A stretch of 64,000 bases of DNA from Anaerolineales bacterium UBA2181 (GTDB taxonomy: Bacteria; Chloroflexota; Anaerolineae; Promineifilales; UBA4811): the NCBI GenBank assembly GCA_002328075.1, contig DCVT01000062.1:124001-188000 (forward strand), written 5' to 3'. A model generated the notes under the pieces. That model was not told the origin of the DNA, searched no databases, and worked only from the letters and a program-made list of their open reading frames with translations. Below, in pieces: positions 51,225 to 60,828 of this stretch (its first letter is position 1; each line of letters opens with the position of its first letter). Both the position numbers and the translations under genes were made by a program.

Positions 51225-52166
51225 CTACGCCAGTCGCCGCCGAAAGTCGGCGATGGTCTTCAGCAGGCCCTCCCGAGCCGGGACTAGTGGCGACCAGCCC
51301 AGCAGCGCCTGCGCCCGGCCGATTTCCGCTCGCCGCACCTTGGGGTCGTCGGCCGGCAGCGGGCGGTGTTCTAGCGGCGACCGGCTGCCGGTGAGCTCGC
51401 GGATCAGCTCGGCCAGTTCCAGCACCGTCATCTCGAACGGGCTGCCAATGTTCACCGGTTCGGCTGCCTCGGCTGCCTCACACATCAGCAGGCGGTAGAT
51501 GCCTTCCACCTCGTCGCCAATATAGACGATGCTGCGCGTCTGCGAGCCATCGCCATAGACGGTGAGCGGCTCGCCCCGCAGGGCCTGGGTGATGAAATTG
51601 GGCACGGCCCGGCCGTCGTTCAGGCGCATACGGGGGCCGAACGTGTTGAAAATGCGAACGATACGCGTATCCACCCCGTGATACCGATGGTAGGCCATGG
51701 TCAGCGCCTCGGCAAACCGTTTGGCCTCGTCGTATACCCCGCGCATCCCCACCGGGTTGACGTTCCCCCAATAATCCTCCGGCTGCGGGTGGACCAGCGG
51801 GTCGCCGTAGACCTCGGAGGTGGACGCCAGCAGAAAACGGGCGTTCTTGGCCATAGCCAGCCCCAACGCGTTGTGGGTGCCCAACGCTCCCACCTTGAGG
51901 GTCTGGATGGGAAAGCGGAGGTAGTCCACCGGGCTGGCCGGGGAGGCAAAATGGAGGACGGCGTCCAGCCCGCCGGCCAGGTAGATATAGTTGGTGACGT
52001 CGTGCCGGACAAAGCTGAAATCCGGCCGGCCGTTGAGGTGGGCGATGTTGTCGGTGGTGCCGGTGAGCAGGTTGTCCATCACCACCACCTGGTGCCCCTC
52101 GCTCAGAAAGCGGTCAGCCAGGTGGCTGCCGATGAACCCTGCTCCGCCGGTAATCAGGACGCGCAT
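51225..52166 (-). CDS. UDP-glucuronate decarboxylase (UDP-xylose synthase)
   Basis: 313 residues, extended SDR fold. NAD-binding GGAGFIGSH at 7-15; catalytic Ser/Thr near 115-117 and Tyr145/Lys149 in YDEAK. The blocks SPASPVDYLRFPIQT and YWGNVNPVGMRGVYDEAKR are characteristic of UDP-glucuronate decarboxylases (UDP-GlcA to UDP-xylose). The product feeds exopolysaccharide or glycan synthesis. ATG start with GAGAGGT upstream. Confidence 0.92.
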   Translation of the reverse strand: MRVLITGGAGFIGSHLADRFLSEGHQVVVMDNLLTGTTDNIAHLNGRPDFSFVRHDVTNYIYLAGGLDAVLHFASPASPVDYLRFPIQTLKVGALGTHNALGLAMAKNARFLLASTSEVYGDPLVHPQPEDYWGNVNPVGMRGVYDEAKRFAEALTMAYHRYHGVDTRIVRIFNTFGPRMRLNDGRAVPNFITQALRGEPLTVYGDGSQTRSIVYIGDEVEGIYRLLMCEAAEAAEPVNIGSPFEMTVLELAELIRELTGSRSPLEHRPLPADDPKVRRAEIGRAQALLGWSPLVPAREGLLKTIADFRRRLA

Positions 52167-52234
52167 GGTGTACCTCTCGTCGACGGCCTTACCGGGCCGG
52201 CCTTGCGCCGGGCCATGAGGGGCCGACTGGCGCC

Positions 52235-52240
52235 ATTATA
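52235..52240 (-). promoter_or_regulatory. -10 element of the UDP-glucuronate decarboxylase gene
   Basis: TATAAT on the minus strand with a weak -35 (TTCCGC) 17 bp upstream; start near 52227, about 60 nt leader. Confidence 0.5.
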
Positions 52241-52441
52241 CCGCAGGTAACCCGACGGCGGAAATCGCGCCCCGGGCCGCCAACGCCGCCCGGCCCTCGC
52301 GGGGCCCGCGGAAAGCCCCAGGAAACTCAACATCACACCAAGCTGGACGGACGCCAGGAGACCAAGACACACGCCCATCGTTTGCGACCCTGGGTTCCGG
52401 CGCACCTGCGTTGGTGCGCCACCGTCGCCCACTGCGGCCGG

Positions 52442-54298
52442 TCACAACCCCAGCTCGCGCTTTTTCCCGGCCGTGGGCAGGCCGGTCGCTACATCCCAGC
52501 CGCGGGCACGATAGTAATCGTCCAACATCAGTTCAAGCTGAAGGACAGTCCCGCTGGCAGAGGGTTCAACCAGGAAGCGCTGGGGAAGGGTGTCGGCCGA
52601 TCGATCGAGCCCCAGGCGCGCGTTGAACAACCGCTCCAGGTTCACAATCCGCTCGCCGATCTGCCGCACATCTTCTCCGGTGAGCGGCCAGCCGGTCGCC
52701 GCCTCCAAGAGGCCGGCCGTTTCGTCCCAGTCCAGCACCTCCATGTTGTTGTAGGTGTTCTTGCACACGCCGGTCGCGTCGGCTATGGCGGCCATCTCCT
52801 CGAAGTGCTTGACCAAGACCCCCTTGCCGCGGTGGTCGAGACGGAACGCGGATTCCGCGCTGCCAAAGCGCCGTAACCCTTCGGCCGCGTCACCCGAGAA
52901 CTCGAACCAGGGTTCCGATCGCAGATGATCGGCACCGCGACTGGAGACGGCGTTACCGAGCCCGTACCCCTGCATGACCCGGACATCGGCCTGAAAGAGC
53001 TCTAGCCCTTTGCCGTGAAAGGCGATGGATTCCGAACCGCGGCCGAGGCGCTGGGCTGCCTGGGCAACCCCATCCGCCAACAGGTCGCCAATCCCCTCGC
53101 GTTGGGCCACCTTGTGCACCAGTGCCACCACCGCCTGGCCGTTGCCCCAGACCAGCTCGAGTCCGTCCGCCTCCCGGCGGGAGAGCAGACCGCGCTCGGT
53201 GCACTCCATCGCCCAGGCGATCACCTCGCTGAGCGAGATGGCGTCCATGCCGTACCGGTTGGCCAGGTCTATGCAGTGGAGCGCCAGTGGCAGGTCGCCG
53301 TTTCCAACCCGGGCGGTAAAACCGGCCAGCGGCTCGTATTCTGGACCCTCCAGGCAGAGGCCGGGGAAGCGGGGATCGTCCACCTGCAGGAACCGGCTGC
53401 AGGGGATATTGCAGGCAAAGCAGGCCTTGCTCTTGACCTTGAAGAGCGCCTCGATGGCCTCGCCGCTGACCTCGTTGGCCATTTCAAAACGGCCGGCCTG
53501 GAAATGGCGGGTCGGCAGGCCGCCAATGGCGTCCAGCGCCCGCAGGAGTTTCGTGGTGCCCAACCGGACCCTCAAGGCGTACTCCGGATGGCAATAGATG
53601 CGGTCATATATGAGGTCGATTATCCGCTCAAACCCGGCCATGTCGGCCACCGGGAAAAGGCGGGTGCCGCGCACCACAATGGCTTTGAGGTTTTTGGAGG
53701 CCATGACCGCGCCCATGCCGGTGCGGGCGGCCGCCCGCACCAGGTTGACAAACACTCCGGAAAAGAGCACCCCGTTCTCGGCCGCCGGTCCGATGGCAGC
53801 GACCTGGACGTCGGCGTCACCCAACTCGCTGCGGAGCGATTTGGTGGTCTGCACCACGTCCTGCCCGCTGAGGTGGCGGGCATCGCGCACCTCCACCCGA
53901 TCATCTGCGATGGCAAGATACACCGGGTGATCGGCCCGGCCCGTGATGACCAACTGGTCCAGGCCGGCAAACTTGAGCTCGGGGCCAAAGAAACCACCGG
54001 CGTTCGAGTCGCCCAGGATGCCGGTCTGGGGCGAGAGGGCACTGATGTTGAACCGGGCTCCGCCGGGAAAGGAGGTGCCCGCCAACGGTCCGGCGCCCAC
54101 CAGGAGCAGGTTCTGCGGCGCCAGCCCGCCGGTCCCAGCCGGCAGCTCGTCCCAGAGCCGCTTGATGTTCAGTCCCCGGCCGCCGAGGTAGGCGCGGGCC
54201 AGATGCTCCTCCGTGGGATGACGGCCAACCGTGCCGCCGGTCAGGTCCGCACGCAAGACCGCCCCCCCGTAGCTGGGAAGATCGGGGGATCGGTTCAT
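52442..54298 (-). CDS. Aldehyde ferredoxin oxidoreductase-family protein
   Basis: 618 residues from ATG 54298, which overlaps the ferredoxin stop by 4 bp. Canonical 4Fe-4S ligands Cys293, Cys296, Cys300 (CFACNIPC) and Cys512 (GVCKN). Pterin-binding blocks LLLVGAGPLAGTSFPGGARF and LEGPEYEPLAGF. The catalytic His would be in SSRGADHLR. Compared with the AOR at 43248 it is about 100 residues shorter and has the standard cysteine spacing, so the two belong to different subfamilies. Confidence 0.92.
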   Translation of the reverse strand: MNRSPDLPSYGGAVLRADLTGGTVGRHPTEEHLARAYLGGRGLNIKRLWDELPAGTGGLAPQNLLLVGAGPLAGTSFPGGARFNISALSPQTGILGDSNAGGFFGPELKFAGLDQLVITGRADHPVYLAIADDRVEVRDARHLSGQDVVQTTKSLRSELGDADVQVAAIGPAAENGVLFSGVFVNLVRAAARTGMGAVMASKNLKAIVVRGTRLFPVADMAGFERIIDLIYDRIYCHPEYALRVRLGTTKLLRALDAIGGLPTRHFQAGRFEMANEVSGEAIEALFKVKSKACFACNIPCSRFLQVDDPRFPGLCLEGPEYEPLAGFTARVGNGDLPLALHCIDLANRYGMDAISLSEVIAWAMECTERGLLSRREADGLELVWGNGQAVVALVHKVAQREGIGDLLADGVAQAAQRLGRGSESIAFHGKGLELFQADVRVMQGYGLGNAVSSRGADHLRSEPWFEFSGDAAEGLRRFGSAESAFRLDHRGKGVLVKHFEEMAAIADATGVCKNTYNNMEVLDWDETAGLLEAATGWPLTGEDVRQIGERIVNLERLFNARLGLDRSADTLPQRFLVEPSASGTVLQLELMLDDYYRARGWDVATGLPTAGKKRELGL

Positions 54299-54738
54299 GG
54301 CTGGCAACCGTCTTGGGTGTACTGCAACGCGCCCGTCGAACACCGTCGGGCGCAGGCGGGGTTACCGCCGCACAGGTCGCATACCAGCGGCAGGCCCCAC
54401 AAGGGGTCATCGGCGCCGCCGTCCGGAGCCCGGACCGCCAGAACCCCCCAGGGACAGGCGGACGCGCAATCGCCGCACCCCTGGCAGAGGTCGGCGTCCA
54501 GGAGGAGCGCGCCGCTGGCAGGGTCCTGCCGGAGGGCACGTTCTGGGCATGCGGCCACGCAGGGGGCATCCGGACAGTGACGACAGACCTGGGGGATGTC
54601 GAGTCCCAGGGGCTCGTTCTTAATGACCTGCAGCCGGGCGGCCGAGGTGCCAAAACGGCCTTCGTGGGTAGCCACGCAGGCGATCATGCAAGCGCGGCAG
54701 CCGCTGCAGATCTCCGGCCGGACAATCAAGCTCTTCAC
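54295..54738 (-). CDS. 4Fe-4S ferredoxin partner of the aldehyde oxidoreductase
   Basis: 147 residues with four cysteine clusters (CSGCRACMIAC, CRHCPDAPCVAAC, CQGCGDCASAC, CDLCGGNPACARRC), like HybA/DmsB-type electron-transfer subunits. GTG start; no ribosome-binding site precedes it, although a TATAAT lies 23 bp upstream. It overlaps the AOR start by 4 bp. Confidence 0.9.
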   Translation of the reverse strand: MKSLIVRPEICSGCRACMIACVATHEGRFGTSAARLQVIKNEPLGLDIPQVCRHCPDAPCVAACPERALRQDPASGALLLDADLCQGCGDCASACPWGVLAVRAPDGGADDPLWGLPLVCDLCGGNPACARRCSTGALQYTQDGCQP

Positions 54739-54760
54739 AGGGAGGCACCAATGGCGGCCG

Positions 54761-54769
54761 ATTATACCA
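54761..54769 (-). promoter_or_regulatory. Extended -10 promoter of the ferredoxin-AOR pair
   Basis: Minus strand TGGTATAAT (54769-54761): consensus TATAAT with extended TG-G. No good -35. Start expected near 54754, leaving a ~15-nt leader without a Shine-Dalgarno. Confidence 0.6.
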
Positions 54770-54939
54770 TAGCATCCGACGTGAAAGTGCCGGGGAGACG
54801 CATTGGCCGGCCGGCGCCGACCGTTTTGGCGCCCGTGACCGGGCAGCCCGGCTCAGGTGCCGCACCCGGCTCATATGACCATTGGTTGCTCCGGGGGCGG
54901 CCCTCCAGGGCGCGCGCCTGGTGTCCTCTGCGCCGGGGC

Positions 54940-56145
54940 TCAGGCCGGGCCGCGGCTCCCGCCAGGTCCCAACAACAGGGCCCGCGCGGCTGCCATGGCG
55001 CTTTGATGGACTTCTTTGACCGGGACGCGGTGCTGCGCGGCCGCCTGTTGGCAGTCGCGGTATTCGACCGACAGGTTGACCACCTGTCCGCCGCGGGAAG
55101 CAACCTTGACCGCGATCCTTCCATAGGGGGTCTGGACCGCCAAGTTCTCACGGGGCAATTTCCAGCGATGGGTCAGGCTGGTGCGCACGCCGATGGCGGT
55201 CGTCTCGGCGAACAGCGTCTCGAGGATGGCTTCCAGCTGATCCTGAGCCACCAGCACACTGAGTTGGGCTCCCGGCCGGTTGTGCTTCATCTGGATCGGC
55301 GTCACAAAGACGTCCAGCGCGCCGCGGGCAAACAGGGCTTCGGTGACATGCCCGTAAAACTGCGGGTTCATGTCGTCGATGTTGGTCTCGATCAGGGTGG
55401 CATCATCGTGCTCGTATCCCTCACTGCCCTCGAGCGCCTCGCCGATGCTGATCCGCAGCAGGTTGGGCAGAGACAGGTCGCGCGTCCCTGCGCCATACCC
55501 GATCTGTTCGACCCGCATGGGTGGCGCTGCTCCATAGCCCGTTGCCAGTGTGGTCAGCAAGGCGGCGCCGGTGGGCGTTACCAGCTCGGCTTCTACGTCC
55601 CGCCCGTACACCGGCACGCCCCGAAGCAGTTCGGCGGTCGCCGGCGCCGGTACGGGCAGAACGCCGTGGGCGCAGGTGAGGGTTCCCCGGCCAATGTGCA
55701 CGTGTGACGAGTAGACCGTCTCCACTCCGAGCAACCAGAGCCCGGCAACCGATCCGACCACGTCCACAATGGCGTCCAGCGCACCCACCTCGTGGAAATG
55801 GATCTGCTCAACCGGCTCGCCGTGCACCGCGGCCTCGGCGTGCGCCAGCCGGTTAAACACCTGCAGGCTGGTCTTTTTCACGGACGGATCCAGGTCGCTT
55901 GCCTGGATGATCCCTTGTATGTGGTGCAGGTGCCGTTCGATGCCCGTCTCGTCGATCAGCACCTCGACGTGGGTGCCCGCCAGGTTGCTGCGGCGCACCC
56001 GTTTCACCCGGAGTTGATAGCCGCCGACTGACAACTTGGCCAATTCCGTCTCCAAGCGGCTCTGTTCCAGGCCGGCATCCAGCAACGCGCCCAGCATCAT
56101 GTTGCCGCTGATGCCGGAAAAGCAATCCAGGTAGGCTACCTTCAT
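54940..56145 (-). CDS. larC: Nickel-pincer cofactor biosynthesis protein LarC
   Basis: 401 residues. MKVAYLDCFSGISGNMM at the N-terminus and FHEVGALDAIVDVVG, TPTGAALL, ETNIDDMNPQFYG are LarC (DUF111) blocks. It inserts nickel into the pyridinium dithiocarboxylate nucleotide, using CTP. A single uninterrupted frame, so no ribosomal frameshift is needed, unlike Lactobacillus larC. ATG 56145 follows GGAGGAAA. LarB lies immediately upstream. Confidence 0.96.
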   Translation of the reverse strand: MKVAYLDCFSGISGNMMLGALLDAGLEQSRLETELAKLSVGGYQLRVKRVRRSNLAGTHVEVLIDETGIERHLHHIQGIIQASDLDPSVKKTSLQVFNRLAHAEAAVHGEPVEQIHFHEVGALDAIVDVVGSVAGLWLLGVETVYSSHVHIGRGTLTCAHGVLPVPAPATAELLRGVPVYGRDVEAELVTPTGAALLTTLATGYGAAPPMRVEQIGYGAGTRDLSLPNLLRISIGEALEGSEGYEHDDATLIETNIDDMNPQFYGHVTEALFARGALDVFVTPIQMKHNRPGAQLSVLVAQDQLEAILETLFAETTAIGVRTSLTHRWKLPRENLAVQTPYGRIAVKVASRGGQVVNLSVEYRDCQQAAAQHRVPVKEVHQSAMAAARALLLGPGGSRGPA

Positions 56146-56164
56146 GGAACGGTTTCCTCCGCAA

Positions 56165-56908
56165 TCACTGGTTGATGAGGTGGGCCAGGTAACCGGCGCC
56201 AAAGCCGTTGTCGATGTTGACCACGGCCACTCCAGGCGCGCAGCTGTTCAACATGGTCAGCAGCGCGGCCAATCCGCCAAAGCTGGCGCCATAGCCCACG
56301 CTGGTGGGCACAGCCACCACCGGCCGGCCTACCAACCCACCCACGACGCTGGCCAGCGCGCCCTCCATCCCGGCGACGACTACCAGCACGTTGGCCGACG
56401 AGAGCCGTTCGTGGCTATCAAAAAGGCGATGGATTCCGGCCACGCCCACGTCAAAGAGCGATTCCACCCGGCTTCCCAAGGTGGAGGCAGTGACAATCGC
56501 CTCCTCGGCCACCGGGATATCGGCCGTGCCGGCGCTGACCACCAGCACCGTCCCCCGACCGGAGGGCGAAGCCGGCGTTCCCGCCACAATTATGCGAGCG
56601 ACGGGATGATAGTGCGCGTCCGGCACGGCCGCCAGCACGGACTGAGCCACTTCGGGGGTTGCCCGGGCCGCCATGACCCGGCCATCACGCTCCCGTATGC
56701 GGTCCACAATGCGAACGATCTGCTCCGTCGTCTTTCCCGGACAAAAGACCACCTCCGGGAACCCCTTGCGCAGGGCGCGGTGGCTGTCCAGCCTGGCAAA
56801 GCCAAGGTCGTCATAGGGAAATCCACGCAGACGGTTCAGGGCCTCGTCCACATTCACTTGCTGGGTCTGCACAGCTTCTAGCAACTTGCGTAGCCACTCG
56901 GATTCCAA
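56165..56908 (-). CDS. larB: Nickel-pincer cofactor biosynthesis protein LarB
   Basis: 247 residues. LarB, related to PurE: ARLDSHRALRKGFPEVVFCPGK near residue 40 and the C-terminal VVAGMEGALASVVGGL, GVAVVNIDNGFGAG. It carboxylates and hydrolyses nicotinic acid adenine dinucleotide to pyridinium-3,5-biscarboxylic acid mononucleotide. ATG follows AGAGGGAG. It is 19 bp upstream of larC. LarE is not in the window. Confidence 0.96.
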   Translation of the reverse strand: MESEWLRKLLEAVQTQQVNVDEALNRLRGFPYDDLGFARLDSHRALRKGFPEVVFCPGKTTEQIVRIVDRIRERDGRVMAARATPEVAQSVLAAVPDAHYHPVARIIVAGTPASPSGRGTVLVVSAGTADIPVAEEAIVTASTLGSRVESLFDVGVAGIHRLFDSHERLSSANVLVVVAGMEGALASVVGGLVGRPVVAVPTSVGYGASFGGLAALLTMLNSCAPGVAVVNIDNGFGAGYLAHLINQ

Positions 56909-57112
56909 CTTGCTACTCCCTCTGCATCTAACGTCCGATTACGGGGACTGCCCGGTGGCCACGTCGTGTCACAGGCCGCTGGGTAGTATTTCGTAGGTGG
57001 ATCGGAAACGCTTTCCACATGCGTAAGGCGCTGCTCCAGTCGCACCGGTCGGCTCGAAGGGGCCTGCCGATCACGGGCCGAGGTGGGGTCATCCGCTTGC
57101 GATGCCGAGCCG

Positions 57113-57772
57113 TCAGCGAACAGGTTCCTTGTTGACCCGGAAAAGACACCGGTCGTGGCCCATGGCCAGGCACTGGACCTCTTCCACCTTGAACTCCCGG
57201 CCGTTAGAGAGCCACCTCAGCCCTTCCTGGAGCAGACCGACCTGGGTGTAGCAGATGGGAACGGTCACATGCTCCCGGCCCCAACAGGCAGGGCACTGTT
57301 CGACCGCGTACCAGAACCATTCCTTGTGGTCGTAGACGTTGGTCTTTTGATCGCTGACCATGTTAAAGACCTTGGCCATGGCGTTGAGGCCGATGTTCAT
57401 CTTGACGCGCAGCGGGACCAAACGGAAGGCGAGGTCGCCCACCCCCACCATGGCGCCATAGGTCTTGAGCAGGCTGGCAAAGGTGGCGCGGCCGGCGCGC
57501 AAGGCCATCACCCGTCCACCCCGTGGGCCGTAAATCTCCTCCAGCCCGCGCATCAGCGCCGAGTAATGGCAGAAATCAAACGCCTTTTCCCGGTCGTGCG
57601 GAGGATAGTTGTCGATGAGGTGGGTCAGCCCGGTGAACGTCAACACCGTATTGACCCCGCGTTTGCCAGCGATTTCCTCGATGGATTGCAGCGTGACCCG
57701 CGCAAATGTGTTGGTGTTGTGGAGCCCGCTCGCCGGAGCCTGGAGGCGGTTCTGGTCGCCAACCGAGTTCAT
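57113..57772 (-). CDS. V4R-domain protein
   Basis: 219 residues from ATG 57772, with AAAGGAGG five bases upstream; the longer frame to 57862 is rejected. The C-terminal VEEVQCLAMGHDRCLFRV is the V4R (4-vinyl reductase) signature with its conserved Cys, His and Cys, probably a small-molecule or metal-binding domain. The N-terminal half is helical. V4R domains bind hydrocarbon ligands in some regulators. Function here is unknown. Confidence 0.8.
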   Translation of the reverse strand: MNSVGDQNRLQAPASGLHNTNTFARVTLQSIEEIAGKRGVNTVLTFTGLTHLIDNYPPHDREKAFDFCHYSALMRGLEEIYGPRGGRVMALRAGRATFASLLKTYGAMVGVGDLAFRLVPLRVKMNIGLNAMAKVFNMVSDQKTNVYDHKEWFWYAVEQCPACWGREHVTVPICYTQVGLLQEGLRWLSNGREFKVEEVQCLAMGHDRCLFRVNKEPVR

Positions 57773-57867
57773 GTTTCTCCTCCTTTCGCACATCGCCGGG
57801 ATCGGTGCCGACCGGACAAGCAACGGTGACGGCGTCCGATCGTCGGGATGACTGACAGCCACCGGTT

Positions 57868-57876
57868 ATTCTACCA
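57868..57876 (-). promoter_or_regulatory. Extended -10 promoter of the V4R gene
   Basis: Minus strand TGGTAGAAT (57876-57868), TAGAAT with extended TG-G; weak -35. Start near 57861, about 90 nt leader. Confidence 0.4.
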
Positions 57877-57961
57877 GAGATCGGCTGCACCGCACCTGCC
57901 GGCGACGGTGCTATGCGTTCCGCCTGCCCGAATCTGGCGATTGACCTCCCCTGTCCGTTCG

Positions 57962-59281
57962 TCAAGCCCGACAGTCGTAGAACTGCGGCAGATAAGAGCG
58001 GTTGGTTGCTAAAAGGTCGTCCAGCACGGCCTCGACGCGGTCGGCTTTGGGACCGAGCGGGTGGGTCAGCAACGCGCGGCCGGCCATCTGCCGGTCTCCG
58101 CGCACGGCCGCCTCCACGGTGAGCAGTTCGTACATCTTGACCTGTTCCACCAGCCCGAAACAGGCCGGTGGAAGGGGGCCGGCCGGGAGGGGATGCATGC
58201 CGGCCTGGTCCACCTGGACCGGCATTTCGACCACCCAGTCGATTGGCCAGTCCTCCACCGCGCCGCCGTGCTGCATGTTCACGACGTGTACCTGACGGCG
58301 GTCGTTCAAGTGCGAATCGATGAGACGAACGGCCAGGGTGGAATAGTGCGCACCGCCCCGCTTCATCAGATCGGGTGGGGGGGTGGTCAGGTTGGGATCG
58401 GCGTACTGCAGCAGCAGCGACTTCTCGATCTCCATCACCTGTTCCGCCCGGGAGGGGGGCCATTTTTGCTGCTCCTGGAGCATCCGGCCGGTGTAGTAAT
58501 AGTAGCGCAGATAGTCGTTCGGGATCATGCCCAGGGTCTCCACCAGCTCCACCTCCCACGGTGGCTCTGGCTGTCGGCGCAGGTGGTCCAGGTACAGGGG
58601 GAACAGGCGTGGCCACCAGTCCTCTCCGTCAATCGTGAACCCACGGTGCCAGGTCAGGTGGTTTAGACCGAGCGTGAGCAGCACGGCCCGTTCGGGTTCG
58701 ATGGCCGTGCCGCTGCGCCGGTTGATTTCAGCCAGGATTGCCATCTTGACGCCAATGGCGGTGTTGCAGACCCCCACGGTTGGAATGTCAGGGGCGTGGC
58801 GGGCCAGCGCCTCGGTGACCAAGCCGGCCGGATTGGTAAAGTTCAGCAGGAGCGGCGTCCGGCCGGTCGGGGGGCTGCGGCGAACGTCGGCGGCGATCTG
58901 CAGGATGGGTGGAATGGTTCGCAGCGCCTTGGCCATGCCACCGATGCCGGTGGTCTCCTGCCCGATGAGGCCGTGTCGGCGGCCCAGGTACTCATCGGCG
59001 CGGCGGGCAGCCATGCCGCCGACCCGGAGTTGGGTGACGACGTAGGCCGCTCCCTCCACTGCCGCCCGCTGATCTTTGGTCAGGATCACCCGGAACGGCT
59101 GCCCGTGGGCATCAACCATGCGCTCGGCAAACCCGCCGACGACCGCCAGCCGGTTCGGGTCTATGTCCATGAGCCAGAGTTCCTGAATAGGCACCGCTGC
59201 GTGCCGCTCCAGCAGGCCCGACACAAACTCGGGAGTGTAGGTGGATCCGCCGCCGATTACTGCGATCTTGAGCGTCTCCAC
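57962..59281 (-). CDS. GH4 glycosidase, 6-phospho-beta-glucosidase-like
   Basis: 439 residues. GTG 59281 has AGGAGG eight bases upstream; the longer frame to 59413 is not supported. KIAVIGGGSTYTPEF is the NAD-binding start of GH4, and GVCNTAIG carries the metal-binding Cys of the 6-phospho-beta-glucosidase-type motif. GH4 enzymes use NAD+ and a divalent metal (usually Mn2+) with a redox mechanism. Followed in the operon by nothing; the paralogue lies upstream. Confidence 0.9.
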   Translation of the reverse strand: METLKIAVIGGGSTYTPEFVSGLLERHAAVPIQELWLMDIDPNRLAVVGGFAERMVDAHGQPFRVILTKDQRAAVEGAAYVVTQLRVGGMAARRADEYLGRRHGLIGQETTGIGGMAKALRTIPPILQIAADVRRSPPTGRTPLLLNFTNPAGLVTEALARHAPDIPTVGVCNTAIGVKMAILAEINRRSGTAIEPERAVLLTLGLNHLTWHRGFTIDGEDWWPRLFPLYLDHLRRQPEPPWEVELVETLGMIPNDYLRYYYYTGRMLQEQQKWPPSRAEQVMEIEKSLLLQYADPNLTTPPPDLMKRGGAHYSTLAVRLIDSHLNDRRQVHVVNMQHGGAVEDWPIDWVVEMPVQVDQAGMHPLPAGPLPPACFGLVEQVKMYELLTVEAAVRGDRQMAGRALLTHPLGPKADRVEAVLDDLLATNRSYLPQFYDCRA

Positions 59282-59433
59282 TGGCCAAGTCCTCCTGTCA
59301 CCCTCACTTGCCGTGTCCACTACCAGACCGTTGCCCAACGGGGCGGATGCGTATAGTCCCTGCGCCACACATGCCGAGCAGACAAAGACAACCACCAGCC
59401 GTGGCAGGCGCAAGCCAGAGTCCCCGGCGCCGG

Positions 59434-60828
59434 CTATGTCCAGAATTGCGGCAGGTAGGGGCGGTAGGTGACCAGGTATTCATCCAGTATCCGCTGGGCG
59501 TCATCCATGTCGGTGATCACGGGGTCGAGGAGCAGGCATTGGAGCGCCTTTTGCCGGTTTCCCTCGATGGCCGAATCCACACAGAGCTGGGTGGCGGTCA
59601 GCTCCCGCCGGCACAACTCGGCTACCGGTTCGGGCAGGGGACCCGTGTGCACCGGATGTACCCCCGCGCCATCCACCACCACCGGGGTCTCGACGGTTGC
59701 TCCCAGGGGGAGGTTGGGTATCTGGCCCTGATTGGGGCAGTTGGCTGCCAGGTGGTAATGGGTGCCGGCGCCAGCGATGTTTTCGATCATCTCCAGCGCA
59801 CCCTCCGAGTCGCTCTCCTGCAGGTGGTCGATGGTGGCGGCGCCGTTGGCCATCTGCTCCAGTGCGTCCAGTTGCAGGTTACGCACCGCGGCCCACAACT
59901 CCCAATCATACAGGCGGATGCCGAACTTTTCCCACGGCAGGGTGAGTGGATTGCTCAGCCACGGCAGATACTCGCAAAGGTGCGTGTCGCCTGGCACAGG
60001 AAAGATGCCCAGGGCGTCAAAGACCCGCCGTGTCAGCGGTTCCAGCGCGGGATCGGTTTCTGCCCAACGCCGCCGGAAGAGAGGGTAAAGATCGTCGCCG
60101 GTGCGGCGGTCACGGATGGAGAGAATCCAGGTGAAATGGTTCAACCCGGCCGCGCGGATTTCCACCAGTGGGAGCATTTGCCGGATGACCTGATGCTGCA
60201 GAGGAATCTGGCGGATATCGGAATTCATGCCGGTGATGCCGGCCGGAATCTCTGCGCCCAGGTCCGCGCCGATGGCGACGCCCACCATGCAGTACCCGAT
60301 GAAGACCTGGTGACAGAGTCCCACCGCCCGTATCCGGCTGTGGCGGTTGACAGCGTCGCAGATGCGGATCATGGGGTTGGTGAAGTTGATGAACCAGGCG
60401 TCGGGGCAGGCCTGCTCCATGTCGCGGACGATGGCCATCACCGGGCCAATATTGCGCGCGGCATGGGCAAAGCCGCCGGGGCCACCGTTTTCTGCATAGG
60501 GTTGATGCACGCCGTGCTTGAGCGGGATCTCATAGTCGCTCTTCCACAGTTTCTCTCTCGGCCCGACCTCAATGGCCGATACGACAAACCCGGCGCCGTC
60601 GAGCGCCTCAGCGTGGTGGGGATGGGCGGTGATGCTCATCTGGGCGGACCACTCGCGGTTCAGCCGCTGGGCCAGACGGTGCACGATATCCAGCGTTTTG
60701 CGGTTGTGGTCAACCAGGGCCAGGGTCGAACCGCGCAGCTTCTGGCTGCGCATGAGGGCCGCCAGCGTGTTCTCGCCAAAGGAGGCGCTGCCCGCCCCGA
60801 TGACGGCGATCTTGGTTGGTAGGGTCAT
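59434..60828 (-). CDS. GH4 glycosidase, alpha-glucosidase/alpha-galactosidase-like
   Basis: 464 residues, ATG after AAAGGATG. KIAVIGAGSASFGEN is the NAD-binding start; GLCHQVFIGY holds the Cys-His metal motif typical of alpha-galactosidase/alpha-glucosidase GH4 members rather than CNxxIG of the neighbour. It is 152 bp upstream of the other GH4 gene on the same strand. Substrate may be an alpha-linked disaccharide. Confidence 0.9.
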   Translation of the reverse strand: MTLPTKIAVIGAGSASFGENTLAALMRSQKLRGSTLALVDHNRKTLDIVHRLAQRLNREWSAQMSITAHPHHAEALDGAGFVVSAIEVGPREKLWKSDYEIPLKHGVHQPYAENGGPGGFAHAARNIGPVMAIVRDMEQACPDAWFINFTNPMIRICDAVNRHSRIRAVGLCHQVFIGYCMVGVAIGADLGAEIPAGITGMNSDIRQIPLQHQVIRQMLPLVEIRAAGLNHFTWILSIRDRRTGDDLYPLFRRRWAETDPALEPLTRRVFDALGIFPVPGDTHLCEYLPWLSNPLTLPWEKFGIRLYDWELWAAVRNLQLDALEQMANGAATIDHLQESDSEGALEMIENIAGAGTHYHLAANCPNQGQIPNLPLGATVETPVVVDGAGVHPVHTGPLPEPVAELCRRELTATQLCVDSAIEGNRQKALQCLLLDPVITDMDDAQRILDEYLVTYRPYLPQFWT

